A DNA stretch of 44,521 nucleotides from Budvicia aquatica DSM 5075 = ATCC 35567 (GTDB lineage: Bacteria; Pseudomonadota; Gammaproteobacteria; Enterobacterales; Enterobacteriaceae), in assembly GCF_000427805.1 (NCBI RefSeq), contig NZ_ATYS01000047.1, forward strand, positions 1-44,521, written 5' to 3'. Both the position numbers and the translations under genes were made by a program. The notes under the pieces are model-generated. The model saw only the letters and a list, made by a program, of their open reading frames with translations. It was not told the DNA's origin and made no database searches. Positions 35,604-44,521 of this stretch are shown piece by piece. Numbering within the stretch: position 1 is the stretch's first letter; each line of letters opens with the position of its first letter.

Positions 35604-36479
35604 ATGCCGTTACTTATCGCGACAACGCTACTTTGGGCATTTTCTTTTAGCCTGATAGGCGTTTACATTTCAGGGCAGGTAGACAGCTGGTTTGCCGTAT
35701 TTATTCGTATCTTACTGGCTTTTATTGTGTTCCTGCCTTTTTGGCGGTTTCGTGGTGTAACTATTAAACAAGCCCTGTTATACATGTGCGTTGGAGCATT
35801 CCAACTGGGCATTATGTACCTGTTTTATTACCAATCTTTTCTTTATCTCAGCGTGCCGGAAATTTTATTATTTACGATTATGACGCCAATTTACGTCACA
35901 CTGATTTACGATCTTTTGGCCGGAAATCGGCTTAGAGTTGGATATTTGCTCAGTGCACTATTGGCGGTATTTGGGGCTGCTGTTATTCGCTATAACCAAT
36001 TGAGCCCTCAGTTTTGGCTTGGTTTATGTCTGGTTCAGGGCGCTAATATTTGCTTTGCCATTGGTCAGGTCGGCTATAAAAGACTGATGGAAGTCTGCCC
36101 TATGCCACAGCGCAGTGCATTCTCATGGTTTTACTTTGGTGCTCTTTGCGTGGCGAGTGTTGCATGGATAGCGTTTGGCGATGCCGGTAAATTGCCGACT
36201 ACCGGCGTGCAGTGGGGTATTTTACTGTGGCTGGGAATCGGAGCATCCGGCCTTGGCTTCTTTATGTGGAACTATGGAGCAACACAGGTAGATGCGGGAA
36301 CGTTGGCGATCATGAATAATGTGTTAATTCCGGCGGGCCTGCTGGTGAACTTTGCTATCTGGCAGCACGATGTTGATTGGTTACGGTTGATTGTTGGCGG
36401 CGGTATTATTTTTACGTCATTGCTGGTGCATAAACGCTGGGTTGTGGGTCATGCGCAGCCAATAGAGAAAACCGCCTGA
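35604..36479 (+). CDS. bioP: Biotin transporter BioP (YigM)
   Basis: A 291-residue EamA/DMT-family permease with ten predicted helices. The start MPLLIATTLLWAFSFSL and the later motifs YDLLAG..LR.GY..SALLAV.GA.IRY and MWNYGATQVDAGTLAIMNN match E. coli YigM, shown to be the high-affinity biotin importer. It is convergent with metR just as in E. coli. The ATG at 35604 corresponds to the E. coli start. Upstream TTG (35574) and GTG (35592) are in frame, but AAGG lies suitably before the ATG. Confidence 0.9.
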   Translation: MPLLIATTLLWAFSFSLIGVYISGQVDSWFAVFIRILLAFIVFLPFWRFRGVTIKQALLYMCVGAFQLGIMYLFYYQSFLYLSVPEILLFTIMTPIYVTLIYDLLAGNRLRVGYLLSALLAVFGAAVIRYNQLSPQFWLGLCLVQGANICFAIGQVGYKRLMEVCPMPQRSAFSWFYFGALCVASVAWIAFGDAGKLPTTGVQWGILLWLGIGASGLGFFMWNYGATQVDAGTLAIMNNVLIPAGLLVNFAIWQHDVDWLRLIVGGGIIFTSLLVHKRWVVGHAQPIEKTA

Positions 36480-36489
36480 ATATCAGGCG
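36473..36489. terminator. Hairpin spanning the bioP and metR stop codons
   Basis: A perfect seven-base stem CGCCTGA/TCAGGCG with loop ATA holds both stop codons. The minus-strand side continues with GGTTTTCTC, the plus-strand side with AGTTTC, so it may serve both convergent genes. Confidence 0.6.
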
Positions 36490-37379
36490 AGTTTCACAAA
36501 AGGTAAGCTGCCGGCATGGTTGCGAGCAACATCAATAAAAGCGTCTATGGCCAGTTGATTTTGCTCGCCGTCCCGTACTGCGGCATAAAGCCTGCGCCAT
36601 AGGCCATCTCCTAACGTTTTAGTGACGACTAATCCCTGTTTTTCTACGCCTTCAACCACCCAGTGTGGAAGTGCGGCAATCCCCATTTGGGCCGAAACCA
36701 TTTGAATCAGTAGCATGGTGTTATCAACGTTTTTTAGGGCCGGAGTCACGCCTGCCGGTTGCAGGAAGTGCTTCCAGATATCTAACCGCTGCCGCTGAAC
36801 CGGATAAATCAATAAAGTCTCATTGGCTAAATCTTGTGGCTCCAGAACGTCTTTTTTGGCTAACGGATGCTCAGGTGCAACAACCAGGCGGACTTCAAAA
36901 TCAAACAGTGAGGAGTAGTGAAGGCCGCTGCGCGGTAAAATATCTGATGTCATCACCAGATCTAACTCTCCCTGCTGTAGTGCCGGTTGTGGGTCAAAGG
37001 TAACGCCGGCTTTAAAATCAATTGTGATCTCTGGCCACTCCAGACGAAAAGCATTCAGGGCTGGCGTCAGCCATTGGATACAGCTATGGCATTCAATCGC
37101 TAAACGCAGCTTATCTTTTGGTGGTTCATCGCAAGACTGTAGCGCTTGCTGAATCTGAGGAAGAATTCTGTCCGCCAGATTTAGCAGAATATCTCCCTGT
37201 GCGGTGAACTGGATTGGCTGGCTTTTACGTACAAATAACCGATAGCCCAACCGTTGTTCGATCTCATTAAACTGATGGGATAAAGCTGATTGAGTTAAAT
37301 GCAGTTGTGTTGCAGCACCGGCCAGCGAGCCTGACTGTCGCAATGCTTGTAGGGTGCGTAAATGCTTTAATTCGATCAT
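36483..37379 (-). CDS. metR: MetR, LysR-family activator of methionine genes
   Basis: A 298-residue LysR-type regulator. The N-terminal winged helix is [32 protein letters not shown], and the effector domain includes [14 protein letters not shown], a stretch with [13 protein letters not shown], and IYPVQR, as in E. coli MetR. With homocysteine as coactivator it turns on metE, divergent from it by 101 bases. Compared with E. coli (317) it lacks the non-conserved C-terminal tail after PFVK. MetR sites and MetJ boxes lie in the shared intergenic region. Confidence 0.96.
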   Translation of the reverse strand: MIELKHLRTLQALRQSGSLAGAATQLHLTQSALSHQFNEIEQRLGYRLFVRKSQPIQFTAQGDILLNLADRILPQIQQALQSCDEPPKDKLRLAIECHSCIQWLTPALNAFRLEWPEITIDFKAGVTFDPQPALQQGELDLVMTSDILPRSGLHYSSLFDFEVRLVVAPEHPLAKKDVLEPQDLANETLLIYPVQRQRLDIWKHFLQPAGVTPALKNVDNTMLLIQMVSAQMGIAALPHWVVEGVEKQGLVVTKTLGDGLWRRLYAAVRDGEQNQLAIDAFIDVARNHAGSLPFVKLA

Positions 37380-37391
37380 GAAAGTTCTTCA
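37379..37391. promoter_or_regulatory. MetR binding site
   Basis: TGAAAGTTCTTCA is an exact TGAA-N5-TTCA match overlapping the metR start codon. A half-site TGAA occurs 20 bases further (37401). Confidence 0.75.
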
Positions 37392-37443
37392 CCATGAGTA
37401 TGAAAATATTGCGCTTGTGGAATACACCATACCTGTTGATTAT

Positions 37444-37467
37444 AGATGTGTAAACATCTAGACGTCC
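37444..37467. promoter_or_regulatory. Three tandem MetJ boxes before metE
   Basis: Contiguous eight-base units AGATGTGT, AAACATCT and AGACGTCC match the met box AGACGTCT at 6, 6 and 7 positions. They end 13 bases before the metE start codon. MetJ with S-adenosylmethionine would repress metE (and possibly metR) here. Confidence 0.8.
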
Positions 37468-37480
37468 AAATGAGGTTGCT

Positions 37481-39757
37481 ATGAGTATTCAAAGTCATAT
37501 TTTAGGTTTCCCACGCGTTGGTTTAGAGCGTGAATTAAAAAAAGCATTAGAGAGTTATTGGAACGGTGATATCGACCAGGATAGCCTGCTGGCAACCGGG
37601 CGTGAACTTCGTTCTCGCCACTGGCAACAGCAGCGCGATGCCGGCGTTGATTTACTCCCCGTAGGCGATTTTGCCTGGTACGATCATGTATTGGGTACCA
37701 GCTTATTGTTAGGCAACGTTCCTGAACGCCATCAGAGTATAGACGGTAAGATTAGTCTGGATACCTTATTCAGGATTGGTCGTGGCAGAGCGCCGAGCGG
37801 TGAGCCTGCGGCGGCGGCAGAAATGACCAAGTGGTTTAATACTAACTACCACTACATGGTGCCTGAGTTCCATAAAGGCCAAGGTTTTCAATTAGCCTGG
37901 AGCCAGCTGTTTGATGAAGTTGATGAAGCTCTGGCACTAGGACATAAAGTAAAACCCGTGCTGTTAGGGCCTTTAACCTATCTATGGTTAGGCAAAGTGA
38001 AAGGTGAGCAGTTTGACCGCCTGTCGTTACTCAACGATATCTTACCGGTTTACCAGCAAGCGCTGGCAAAGCTGGCTGAGCGTGGTATCGAGTGGGTACA
38101 AATTGATGAACCTGCATTAGTGTTGGATCTGCCTCAGGAGTGGCTGGCGGCTTATCAACCGGCCTACCAAGCGCTTCAAGGCCAGGTAAACTTGCTGCTA
38201 ACTACCTACTTTGATGGCGTCGGGCATAACCTCGAAACTATTCGCCAGCTACCGGTACAGGGGTTACATATTGATCTGGTTGCCGGTAAAGATGATGTCG
38301 CTAAACTTCATCAACAATTACCGGCTGACTGGGTATTGTCTTTGGGCGTGATTAACGGTCGTAACGTGTGGCGTGCGGATTTAAGCCGCTGGTTTGAGCG
38401 CTTACAGCCTTTAATCACGCTTCGTACTTTTTGGATCGGTAGCGCTTGTTCTCTGCTACATAGCCCGATTGATTTGAGCCGCGAACAACGGTTAGACGAT
38501 GAGGTTAAAAGCTGGTTTGCCTTTGCCATTCAGAAATGTGGCGAGATTGGCCTGTTAACTAAGGCGTTGAACCAGCCCGCGAACCCAGAACTTCAACAAC
38601 AGCTGGCTGATTATAGTGCGCCAATCCGTGCCCGTAATGGTTCTTCAAGAGTACATAATGCTCAGGTTGAAGCTCGGGTAACCGGGATTCAAGCGCAAGA
38701 TAGCCAGCGCCAGCAACCTTACGACGTGCGAGCTGAGCAACAGCGTATTAAATATAATTTGCCTGCATGGCCGACCACGACTATCGGTTCATTCCCGCAA
38801 ACGACGGAAATCCGCTCACTGCGCCTCGACTTTAAACAAGGTCGTTTAGACACCAGTAAATACCGCGTTGGTATCAGTGAACATATCAAACAGGCAATTC
38901 TGGAGCAGGAACGTTTAGGTCTGGATGTGCTGGTACATGGTGAAGCTGAACGTAATGACATGGTGGAGTATTTTGGCGAACATCTGGATGGTTTTGTTTT
39001 TACTCAAAACGGCTGGGTACAAAGCTACGGTTCTCGCTGCGTTAAGCCTCCGGTCATTATCGGGGATATCAGTCGCCCTGAACCGATCACCGTTGAGTGG
39101 GCTAAATATGCCCAGTCCCTTACCACTAAACCGGTGAAGGGGATGTTAACCGGCCCGGTGACTATTCTCTGCTGGTCATTCCCGCGTGAAGACGTTAGTC
39201 GGGAAGTCATTGCTAAACAGATTGCCCTGGCCCTAAGAGATGAAGTGACCGATTTGGAACAGGCGGGTATCGGTATTATTCAAATTGATGAACCTGCCTT
39301 AAGAGAAGGCTTACCGTTGAGAAAAGCGGAATGGAATGAATATCTGAACTGGGCGACTGAAGCTTTCCGTATTAATGCTTCAGGTGTTCAGGATGATACT
39401 CAGATTCATACCCATATGTGTTATTGCGAGTTTAACGACATCATGGATGCGATTACCGCTCTAGATGCCGACGTAATTACCATTGAAACATCCCGCTCTG
39501 ATATGGAGTTGCTTGAAGCCTTTGAGTCATTTGAATATCCGAATGAGATTGGCCCAGGGGTTTATGATATTCATTCGCCAAATGTGCCGAGCGTTGAGTG
39601 GATTGAGGCTTTATTGCGTAAAGCAGCCCAGCGAATTCCCGCTGAGCGTTTATGGGTCAATCCTGATTGTGGCCTAAAAACTCGTGGCTGGGCGGAAACC
39701 CGGCAATCTCTGGAAAACATGGTTCAGGCAGCTCGTCAGTTGAGAGAAACCTACTAA
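37481..39757 (+). CDS. metE: Cobalamin-independent methionine synthase
   Basis: MetE transfers a methyl group from 5-methyltetrahydropteroyltriglutamate to homocysteine. The 758 residues are close to E. coli MetE (753). The duplicated barrel has a conserved N-terminal part ([21 protein letters not shown]) and a catalytic C-terminal half with [10 protein letters not shown], the zinc ligands in HTHMCYC and [11 protein letters not shown], and [13 protein letters not shown]. It is controlled by MetR and MetJ from the upstream sites. GAGG lies six bases before the ATG. A strong terminator follows. Confidence 0.98.
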   Translation: MSIQSHILGFPRVGLERELKKALESYWNGDIDQDSLLATGRELRSRHWQQQRDAGVDLLPVGDFAWYDHVLGTSLLLGNVPERHQSIDGKISLDTLFRIGRGRAPSGEPAAAAEMTKWFNTNYHYMVPEFHKGQGFQLAWSQLFDEVDEALALGHKVKPVLLGPLTYLWLGKVKGEQFDRLSLLNDILPVYQQALAKLAERGIEWVQIDEPALVLDLPQEWLAAYQPAYQALQGQVNLLLTTYFDGVGHNLETIRQLPVQGLHIDLVAGKDDVAKLHQQLPADWVLSLGVINGRNVWRADLSRWFERLQPLITLRTFWIGSACSLLHSPIDLSREQRLDDEVKSWFAFAIQKCGEIGLLTKALNQPANPELQQQLADYSAPIRARNGSSRVHNAQVEARVTGIQAQDSQRQQPYDVRAEQQRIKYNLPAWPTTTIGSFPQTTEIRSLRLDFKQGRLDTSKYRVGISEHIKQAILEQERLGLDVLVHGEAERNDMVEYFGEHLDGFVFTQNGWVQSYGSRCVKPPVIIGDISRPEPITVEWAKYAQSLTTKPVKGMLTGPVTILCWSFPREDVSREVIAKQIALALRDEVTDLEQAGIGIIQIDEPALREGLPLRKAEWNEYLNWATEAFRINASGVQDDTQIHTHMCYCEFNDIMDAITALDADVITIETSRSDMELLEAFESFEYPNEIGPGVYDIHSPNVPSVEWIEALLRKAAQRIPAERLWVNPDCGLKTRGWAETRQSLENMVQAARQLRETY

Positions 39758-39801
39758 TATTGATACATACGTCGGTTAATCAGCAGGTAATGAGTAAATA
39801 G

Positions 39802-39826
39802 GGGGCGCAATCGGCGCCCCTTTTTT
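39802..39826 (+). terminator. Intrinsic terminator after metE
   Basis: A GGGGCGC/GCGCCCC stem with a five-base loop is followed by six T residues. Confidence 0.93.
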
Positions 39827-39873
39827 ATAGCTGTGATAAAATTAGTCAGGTTGATACTTAATTGGGTGATCTA

Positions 39874-41205
39874 ATGGAAAAGTTAGCATCGTTATACCAG
39901 GCGCATATTTCGACACTACAACAGCGTACGCGTGAAGTATTAGAGCGAAACAAACTTGATGCTTTGCTCATTCATTCCGGTGAACTGGCTGGTCTGTTTC
40001 TTGACGACAGATATTACCCTTTTAAGGCGAGCCCACATTTTAAAGCTTGGGTTCCGGTGACCGAAGTTCAGAGCTGCTGGATTCTGGTGGATGGTGTGAA
40101 CACGCCCAAGCTCTGGTTTTATTCACCGGTAGATTACTGGTATAGCGTTGAACCAGTGCCTGATAGCTTCTGGACATCATATATTGATATTACACCGCTA
40201 AAAAAAGCGGATGAAATTGCTCAATATTTACCGGGTTCTCTGACCCGCATTGGATATATTGGGCCTAATCCTGAGCGTGCGCAATGGCTGGGAGTTTCAG
40301 CGGATAATATTAATCCTAAAGCCGTTATCGACTATCTGCACTATTATCGATCTTACAAAACAGACTATGAGCTGAGCTGTATGCGGGAAGCGCAAAAAGT
40401 GGCGATCAACGGCCATAAGGCTGCCCGTGATGCCTTCTACTCCGATATGAGCGAGTTTGATATTAATATTGCTTATCTCAGTGCGACCGGTCATCGTGAT
40501 ACGAATGTTCCCTATGACAATATCGTTGCGTTAAACCAACATTCAGCCGTTTTGCACTATACCAAGTTAGATCAGCAGCCTCCCGCTGAATCTTTGAGTT
40601 TTCTGGTTGATGCCGGCGCTGAATATAACGGTTATGCCGCCGATCTGACCCGTACCTATGCCCGCTATACGGACAGCGACTTTGGCCTGTTGATTAAAGA
40701 TTTGAACAGTGAGCAATTGGCACTGATTGCCACCCTTGAGAAGGGCGTCAATTTTGCTGATTATCACCTGCAAATGCATCACCGCATTGCTAAGTTAGTG
40801 AAAAAATACGATCTTATTGTTGATATGAGCGAAGAAGATATTGTTGAAACGGGGATTAGCTATACCTTTTTCCCCCATGGGCTTGGGCATCCTTTAGGTT
40901 TGCAAGTACATGACGTTGGCGGATTTATGCAAGATGATACCGGTACACATATCGCGCCGCCTGAGAGATATCCTGCGCTGCGCTGTACTCGAGTCCTTGA
41001 GCCGGGAATGGTTATGACGATAGAGCCCGGGCTCTATTTTATCGATACTCTGTTAGCACCATGGAAAGGTGGTAAGTTCGATGCCAATTTTAACTGGTTA
41101 CGCATTGATAAATTCAGGCCTTATGGCGGGATTCGAATTGAGGATAACGTGGTGATTCGAAAAGATCGGGTTGAAAATATGACGCGGGATTTGAAGTTAT
41201 CCTGA
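39874..41205 (+). CDS. pepQ: Xaa-Pro dipeptidase PepQ (prolidase)
   Basis: PepQ hydrolyses dipeptides with C-terminal proline and also organophosphate triesters, using two metal ions. From this ATG it has 443 residues, the E. coli length, starting MEKLASLY. An in-frame TTG four codons upstream is ignored. The pita-bread fold has metal ligands in [17 protein letters not shown] (two Asp), the His in PHGLGHPLG, Glu in TIEPGLYF and Glu in GGIRIEDNV. yigZ follows with a one-base overlap. In E. coli pepQ is divergent from fadBA, but here metE is the neighbour. Confidence 0.97.
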   Translation: MEKLASLYQAHISTLQQRTREVLERNKLDALLIHSGELAGLFLDDRYYPFKASPHFKAWVPVTEVQSCWILVDGVNTPKLWFYSPVDYWYSVEPVPDSFWTSYIDITPLKKADEIAQYLPGSLTRIGYIGPNPERAQWLGVSADNINPKAVIDYLHYYRSYKTDYELSCMREAQKVAINGHKAARDAFYSDMSEFDINIAYLSATGHRDTNVPYDNIVALNQHSAVLHYTKLDQQPPAESLSFLVDAGAEYNGYAADLTRTYARYTDSDFGLLIKDLNSEQLALIATLEKGVNFADYHLQMHHRIAKLVKKYDLIVDMSEEDIVETGISYTFFPHGLGHPLGLQVHDVGGFMQDDTGTHIAPPERYPALRCTRVLEPGMVMTIEPGLYFIDTLLAPWKGGKFDANFNWLRIDKFRPYGGIRIEDNVVIRKDRVENMTRDLKLS

Positions 41206-41816
41206 TGGAGCCATATTTAGTTCCTGCCGAAGCGGTGAGTGTAAGTGAAGAAATTAAAAAGAGCCGCTTTATTACCTACTTAGCGCCGGTAAAAGGTTCC
41301 GATAACGCTAAGCTATACATACAGAAAATTCGAGATCAACATCCGACAGCCCGGCATCATTGTTGGGCCTTTGTTGCTGGTGCGCCAAATGATTCTCAGC
41401 AGTTAGGTTTTTCTGATGACGGAGAACCTTCCGGAACGGCCGGTAAACCTATGTTGGCTCAGTTGATGGGCAGTGGCGTCGGTGAAATAGCCGCTGTAGT
41501 TGTCCGCTATTATGGTGGAATATTATTAGGAACGGGCGGGCTGGTAAAAGCCTATGGTAATGGAGTTCAGCAGGCACTAAAGATATTACCTACTCGAACG
41601 CAGGTGCCTAAATCTGAATATCATCTGGTTTGTGATTACGCCCAACTGGCGATGGTTGAGGCGCTGCTTCTGCAAGTTGACGGACAAATTCTTCAGGCTG
41701 ATTATGGTGCGGAGATCGGCCTGATATTATTATTACCGACATTAAATGCGGAGTCGATCGCAGATAAACTGCGTGATGTCAGCCGCGGAGCATTGCTTTT
41801 ATCTCCGGTTGCGTAA
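41205..41816 (+). CDS. yigZ: YigZ, IMPACT (UPF0029) family protein
   Basis: A 203-residue protein with the IMPACT N-terminal domain (about 15-125), including HHCWAF.AG and the core F.DDGEPSGTAGKPML....GSGVGEIAAVVVRYYGGILLGTGGLVKAYG, and a C-terminal DUF1949 ferredoxin-like domain. The eukaryotic IMPACT homologue binds Gcn1, but the bacterial function is not established. It starts in the TGATG overlap with the pepQ stop and precedes trkH, the same order as E. coli. Confidence 0.94.
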   Translation: MEPYLVPAEAVSVSEEIKKSRFITYLAPVKGSDNAKLYIQKIRDQHPTARHHCWAFVAGAPNDSQQLGFSDDGEPSGTAGKPMLAQLMGSGVGEIAAVVVRYYGGILLGTGGLVKAYGNGVQQALKILPTRTQVPKSEYHLVCDYAQLAMVEALLLQVDGQILQADYGAEIGLILLLPTLNAESIADKLRDVSRGALLLSPVA

Positions 41817-41852
41817 TAATCCTCAGGTTTTTTATTGAAAAGGATCGGCGAA

Positions 41853-43304
41853 ATGCATTTTCGCACTATCACCCGCATTGTTGGGCTTTTGGTTATCCTC
41901 TTTTCCGGATTAATGATTATTCCGGGAGTGGTGGCGTTGATTTATCGCGACGGTGCAGGGCGTGCATTCAGCCAAACGTTTATTGTTGCTATTATTATCG
42001 GGCTTTTTCTGTGGTTTCCTAATCGCCATCAAAAGAATGAACTGAAATCTCGCGAAGGCTTTCTGATTGTTGTGCTTTTCTGGGCGGTATTGGGCAGCGT
42101 GGGCGCATTGCCTTTTTTGTTTGCCGATCCGGTTGGAATGAGCGTTACCAATGCTTTCTTTGAATCATTTTCCGGGCTAACAACCACCGGTGCTACTGCG
42201 CTTGTCGGGTTAGATAGTTTGCCCAAAGCTATTCTATTTTATCGCCAGATGCTCCAGTGGTTAGGGGGTATGGGTATCATTGTATTAGCGGTCGCCATTT
42301 TACCCTTATTGGGCGTAGGTGGAATGCAGCTCTACCGAGCTGAAATGCCGGGGCCGCTAAAAGACAGTAAGATGCGACCGAGGATTGCAGAAACAGCAAA
42401 AACGTTATGGCTCATCTATGTATTGATGACCGTTGCCTGTGCGCTGTCTCTGTGGGCTGCGGGAATGACGCCCTTTGATGCTATTGGTCATAGTTTTTCA
42501 ACCGTTGCTATCGGGGGTTTTTCCACTCATGAAGCCGGGTTAGGTTTCTATAACAGTTCCCTGATTAATAATATTACAGCGGTATTTTTATTTATTGCCG
42601 GCTGTAATTTTGGCCTTCATTTTGCCGTACTCAGTGGCCGCAGTATAAAAGTGTATTGGCGGGATCCTGAATTCAAAATGTATTTCTTTATTCAGGTCAT
42701 TCTGATTGCTATCTGTGCATTAGTTCTGTGGCGACAGAATACGTATGGATCGTTATTTGATTCACTGAATCAATCTTTTTTCCACGTAATATCGATGACA
42801 ACGACAACGGGGTCGTCAACGGAAGCAGTCGCCGACTGGCCATTATTTCTGCCGGTGATGTTATTAATTGCGACCTTTATTGGTGGTTGTGCAGGTTCTA
42901 CCGGTGGTGGTCTGAAAGTTATTCGGGTGTTGTTACTGTTTTTGCAAGGGGTAAGGGAACTTAAACGTCTGGTTCATCCTAATGCAGTGTATACCATCAA
43001 ACTGGGTAACCGGGCCTTGCCGGAGCGAGTTATTGAAGCGGTCTGGGGCTTCTTTTCGGCTTACGCGTTAGTTTTTATTATTAGTATGTTGGCTTTGATG
43101 GCTACCGGACTAAATGCATTCGACGCATTTACTGGCGTTGTTTCATCATTGAATAATGTTGGCATTGGTATTGGTGATTTCGGCGGTAACTATGCTCAAG
43201 TCAGCGACCCCGCTAAGTGGATCTTGATTATAACAATGATGTTTGGCCGCTTAGAGGTTTTCACACTTTTAGTTCTGTTTATGCCAATTTTCTGGCGTGA
43301 ATAA
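41853..43304 (+). CDS. trkH: Trk potassium uptake channel subunit TrkH
   Basis: TrkH is the ion-conducting dimeric membrane subunit of the Trk system and works with cytoplasmic TrkA. From this ATG (AAGGA nine bases before) it has 483 residues, equal to E. coli. Four M1-P-M2 repeats supply filter segments: TTTGAT, AIGGFS, TTTTGSST and NNVGIGIG. The gating loop region GGCAGSTGGGLK is conserved. The third and fourth filters differ from E. coli (TTAGFT and NNLGPG). An in-frame upstream ATG at 41835 would add six residues not found in the family. Confidence 0.96.
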   Translation: MHFRTITRIVGLLVILFSGLMIIPGVVALIYRDGAGRAFSQTFIVAIIIGLFLWFPNRHQKNELKSREGFLIVVLFWAVLGSVGALPFLFADPVGMSVTNAFFESFSGLTTTGATALVGLDSLPKAILFYRQMLQWLGGMGIIVLAVAILPLLGVGGMQLYRAEMPGPLKDSKMRPRIAETAKTLWLIYVLMTVACALSLWAAGMTPFDAIGHSFSTVAIGGFSTHEAGLGFYNSSLINNITAVFLFIAGCNFGLHFAVLSGRSIKVYWRDPEFKMYFFIQVILIAICALVLWRQNTYGSLFDSLNQSFFHVISMTTTTGSSTEAVADWPLFLPVMLLIATFIGGCAGSTGGGLKVIRVLLLFLQGVRELKRLVHPNAVYTIKLGNRALPERVIEAVWGFFSAYALVFIISMLALMATGLNAFDAFTGVVSSLNNVGIGIGDFGGNYAQVSDPAKWILIITMMFGRLEVFTLLVLFMPIFWRE

Positions 43305-43346
43305 CAACGGCGATAAACAAGAAAGAGAAAATAAGGAATAGAAATC

Positions 43347-43877
43347 ATGAGGGCGTTACTGCTTTATTCCAGCCGAGAAGGGCAAACTAAGGCCATTGTG
43401 TCTTATATTGCTAGCCAGATTCAGGGTGATATCAAAGTAGATCTCTACAATCTGGATGATATGCCAGAGGTTAATTTAGCTGACTACAAAGGTATTCTGG
43501 TCGGTGCATCTATTCGATATGGCCATTTCAGTAAAACATTTAAAGCTTTTATCGATCGTAATAGTGAGATATTGAATCAGATGCCTTCGGCGTTTGTTTC
43601 AGTATCGCTGATTGCCCGTAAGGCAGAGAAACAGTCACCGCAAACCAATAGTTATACCCACAAGTATCTGCTATCAACTAAATGGCAACCTACAATTTGC
43701 GGCGTTTTTGCCGGCGCACTGCGTTACCCTCGCTATACATGGTTAGATCGGGTAATGATTCAGCTGATTATGAAAATGACCGGCGGTGAAACCGATAGCA
43801 GTAAAGACGTTGAATATACAGATTGGGAGCAGGTGAAGCGGTTTAGCGCTGACTTTGCTCGTTTAATCAGCAAATAG
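43347..43877 (+). CDS. hemG: Menaquinone-dependent protoporphyrinogen IX dehydrogenase HemG
   Basis: HemG oxidises protoporphyrinogen IX to protoporphyrin IX and passes electrons through FMN to the quinone pool. The 176-residue flavodoxin-like protein has the FMN phosphate loop LLYSSREGQTK (about 4-14), the GASIRYGHF segment (53-61), the long HemG-specific insert (LIARKAEKQSPQTNSYTHKYL) and GALRYPRYTWLDR. It is near the 181 residues of E. coli HemG. It lies just upstream of an rrn operon, as in E. coli, and completes a second heme gene in this window besides hemCD. Confidence 0.96.
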   Translation: MRALLLYSSREGQTKAIVSYIASQIQGDIKVDLYNLDDMPEVNLADYKGILVGASIRYGHFSKTFKAFIDRNSEILNQMPSAFVSVSLIARKAEKQSPQTNSYTHKYLLSTKWQPTICGVFAGALRYPRYTWLDRVMIQLIMKMTGGETDSSKDVEYTDWEQVKRFSADFARLISK

Positions 43878-43897
43878 CGGTTATAAACCACCGTTTT
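43878..43897 (+). terminator. Weak hairpin after hemG
   Basis: CGGT/ACCG around an eight-base loop, followed by TTTT, right after the hemG stop. It is short and may not be efficient. Confidence 0.35.
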
Positions 43898-43939
43898 GAT
43901 GAAAAATAAAGCGTTCAGATAATAATTGCGATTTAGCAC

Positions 43940-43967
43940 TTGCCAGATGACTCAGAGTCCCTATAAT
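43940..43967 (+). promoter_or_regulatory. rrn P1 promoter
   Basis: TTGCCA, a 16-base spacer and TATAAT followed by a GC-rich discriminator (GCGC), the classic rRNA P1 layout sensitive to ppGpp. The AT-rich stretch before it (about 43905-43935) is a likely UP element. Confidence 0.88.
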
Positions 43968-44036
43968 GCGCAACCTCTGACACGGCAAACAGCCGCGCAG
44001 ACCGAGATGTGGGTGAATAAATCTGAGATTTAACAC

Positions 44037-44064
44037 TTGACTCTCTAACGGGTTAGCGTATTAT
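44037..44064 (+). promoter_or_regulatory. rrn P2 promoter
   Basis: TTGACT, a 16-base spacer and TATTAT, about 97 bases downstream of P1, as in other enterobacterial rrn operons. Confidence 0.85.
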
Positions 44065-44073
44065 TCGCAGCCC

Positions 44074-44115
44074 GTGTTGCAGGAAGTTTTCTCCCTACAA
44101 CACCGCTCTTTAACA
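44074..44115 (+). promoter_or_regulatory. rrn antitermination boxB and boxA
   Basis: A boxB stem (GTGTTGCAGG paired with CCCTACAACAC, 44074-44103) is followed by boxA CGCTCTTTAACA (44104-44115). These load the Nus factors and SuhB for rRNA antitermination. The leader continues to 44271 with processing sequences. Confidence 0.88.
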
Positions 44116-44271
44116 ATTTATCAGACAATCTGTGTGGGCACTCACAAGACGGTATCATAGCCACCTCTGTGGCGAAAAATATACTAAGTCTTAAAGAGTG
44201 ACCAAGCAGTAATTCATTTGTAATTTATTACAAAGTTTTATTACGAAAGTAATCTTTGAGCATCAAGCTTT

Positions 44272-44521
44272 TAATTGAAGAGTTTGATCATGGCTCAGAT
44301 TGAACGCTGGCGGCAGGCCTAACACATGCAAGTCGAGCGGCAGCGGAAAGTAGCTTGCTACTTTGCCGGCGAGCGGCGGACGGGTGAGTAATGTCTGGGG
44401 ATCTGCCTGATGGAGGGGGATAACTACTGGAAACGGTAGCTAATACCGCGTAACGTCGAAAGACCAAAGCGGGGGACCTTCGGGCCTCGCGCCATCAGAT
44501 GAACCCAGATGGGATTAGCTA
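44272..44521 (+). rRNA. rrs: 16S ribosomal RNA, 5' part (cut by window end)
   Basis: Starts with the universal AATTGAAGAGTTTGATC and continues through V1 and V2 (about 250 bases). The hairpin of V1 reads CGGAAAGTAGCTTGCTACTT, and typical gammaproteobacterial and enterobacterial blocks follow (GGCGAGCGGCGGACGGGTGAG, ATACCGCGTAACGTCG). The gene runs past the window end. The first base is placed by alignment with E. coli position 1. Confidence 0.97.

Noticed and set aside
1-44521. CRISPR arrays, insertion sequences, toxin-antitoxin pairs, phage genes
   Set aside because: I looked for regular repeats, transposase or integrase motifs (other than XerC) and small paired genes and saw none in this window.

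Overview
The window is a chromosomal segment of a member of the Enterobacterales. The gene order is recognisably that of the E. coli hemYXDC-cyaA-to-rrn region: glmZ, hemYXDC, cyaA, cyaY, lptM, dapF, yigA, xerC, yigB, uvrD, corA, rarD, pldA, recQ, rhtC, then bioP(yigM), metR, metE, pepQ, yigZ, trkH, hemG and the start of a 16S rRNA gene. The products are close to their E. coli counterparts, but codon use and several insertions and losses point to a deeper-branching family (Budviciaceae or Yersiniaceae-like). The 250 bases of 16S are enterobacterial but I cannot fix a genus from them.

Layout. 1-70: the last 18 bases of a tRNA-Pro gene without the rest of the tRNA, followed by the tRNA operon terminator. 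This looks like the right attachment site of an element integrated to the left of the window. 208-1166: a small DUF1294 membrane protein, then the sRNA gene glmZ with a sigma-54 promoter and GlrR-type sites. 1167-5247: hemCDXY on the minus strand. 5650-15802: cyaA, cyaY (minus), lptM, lysA, dapF, yigA, xerC, yigB and uvrD. lysA sits between lptM and dapF, unlike E. coli. 15803-17264: corA with a long leader that may encode a small peptide. 17408-23288: abrB-like gene, rarD, pldA, recQ, rhtC.

23443-31741 is the accessory part. A minus-strand operon encodes a Gfo/Idh/MocA dehydrogenase, a TIM-barrel sugar isomerase/epimerase, a sugar-acid MFS transporter and a GntK-type gluconokinase. It is divergent from an IdnK-type gluconokinase and is followed by a GntR (LacI family) repressor and a stand-alone edd. 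Four copies of a TTACCGGTAAC-like palindrome, the GntR operator, lie upstream of the operon (two), idnK (one) and edd (one), and two perfect CRP half-site pairs lie in the divergent region. Together these look like one gluconate/Entner-Doudoroff regulon into which an uncharacterised sugar-acid pathway has been recruited. The operon genes are visibly AT-richer than the neighbours. This is the best candidate in the window for an undescribed system.

31953-35393: a membrane fatty acid desaturase, which is uncommon in this order, back to back with zntA, which has a ZntR-type promoter with a 20-base spacer. 35604-39757: bioP, metR and metE with MetR and MetJ sites. metE is followed directly by pepQ, whereas E. 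coli has a long block of genes (udp, ubiE, tat, fadBA and others) between them. 39874-43877: pepQ, yigZ, trkH, hemG. The window ends in an rrn promoter region (P1, P2, boxB/boxA) and the first 250 bases of 16S rRNA.
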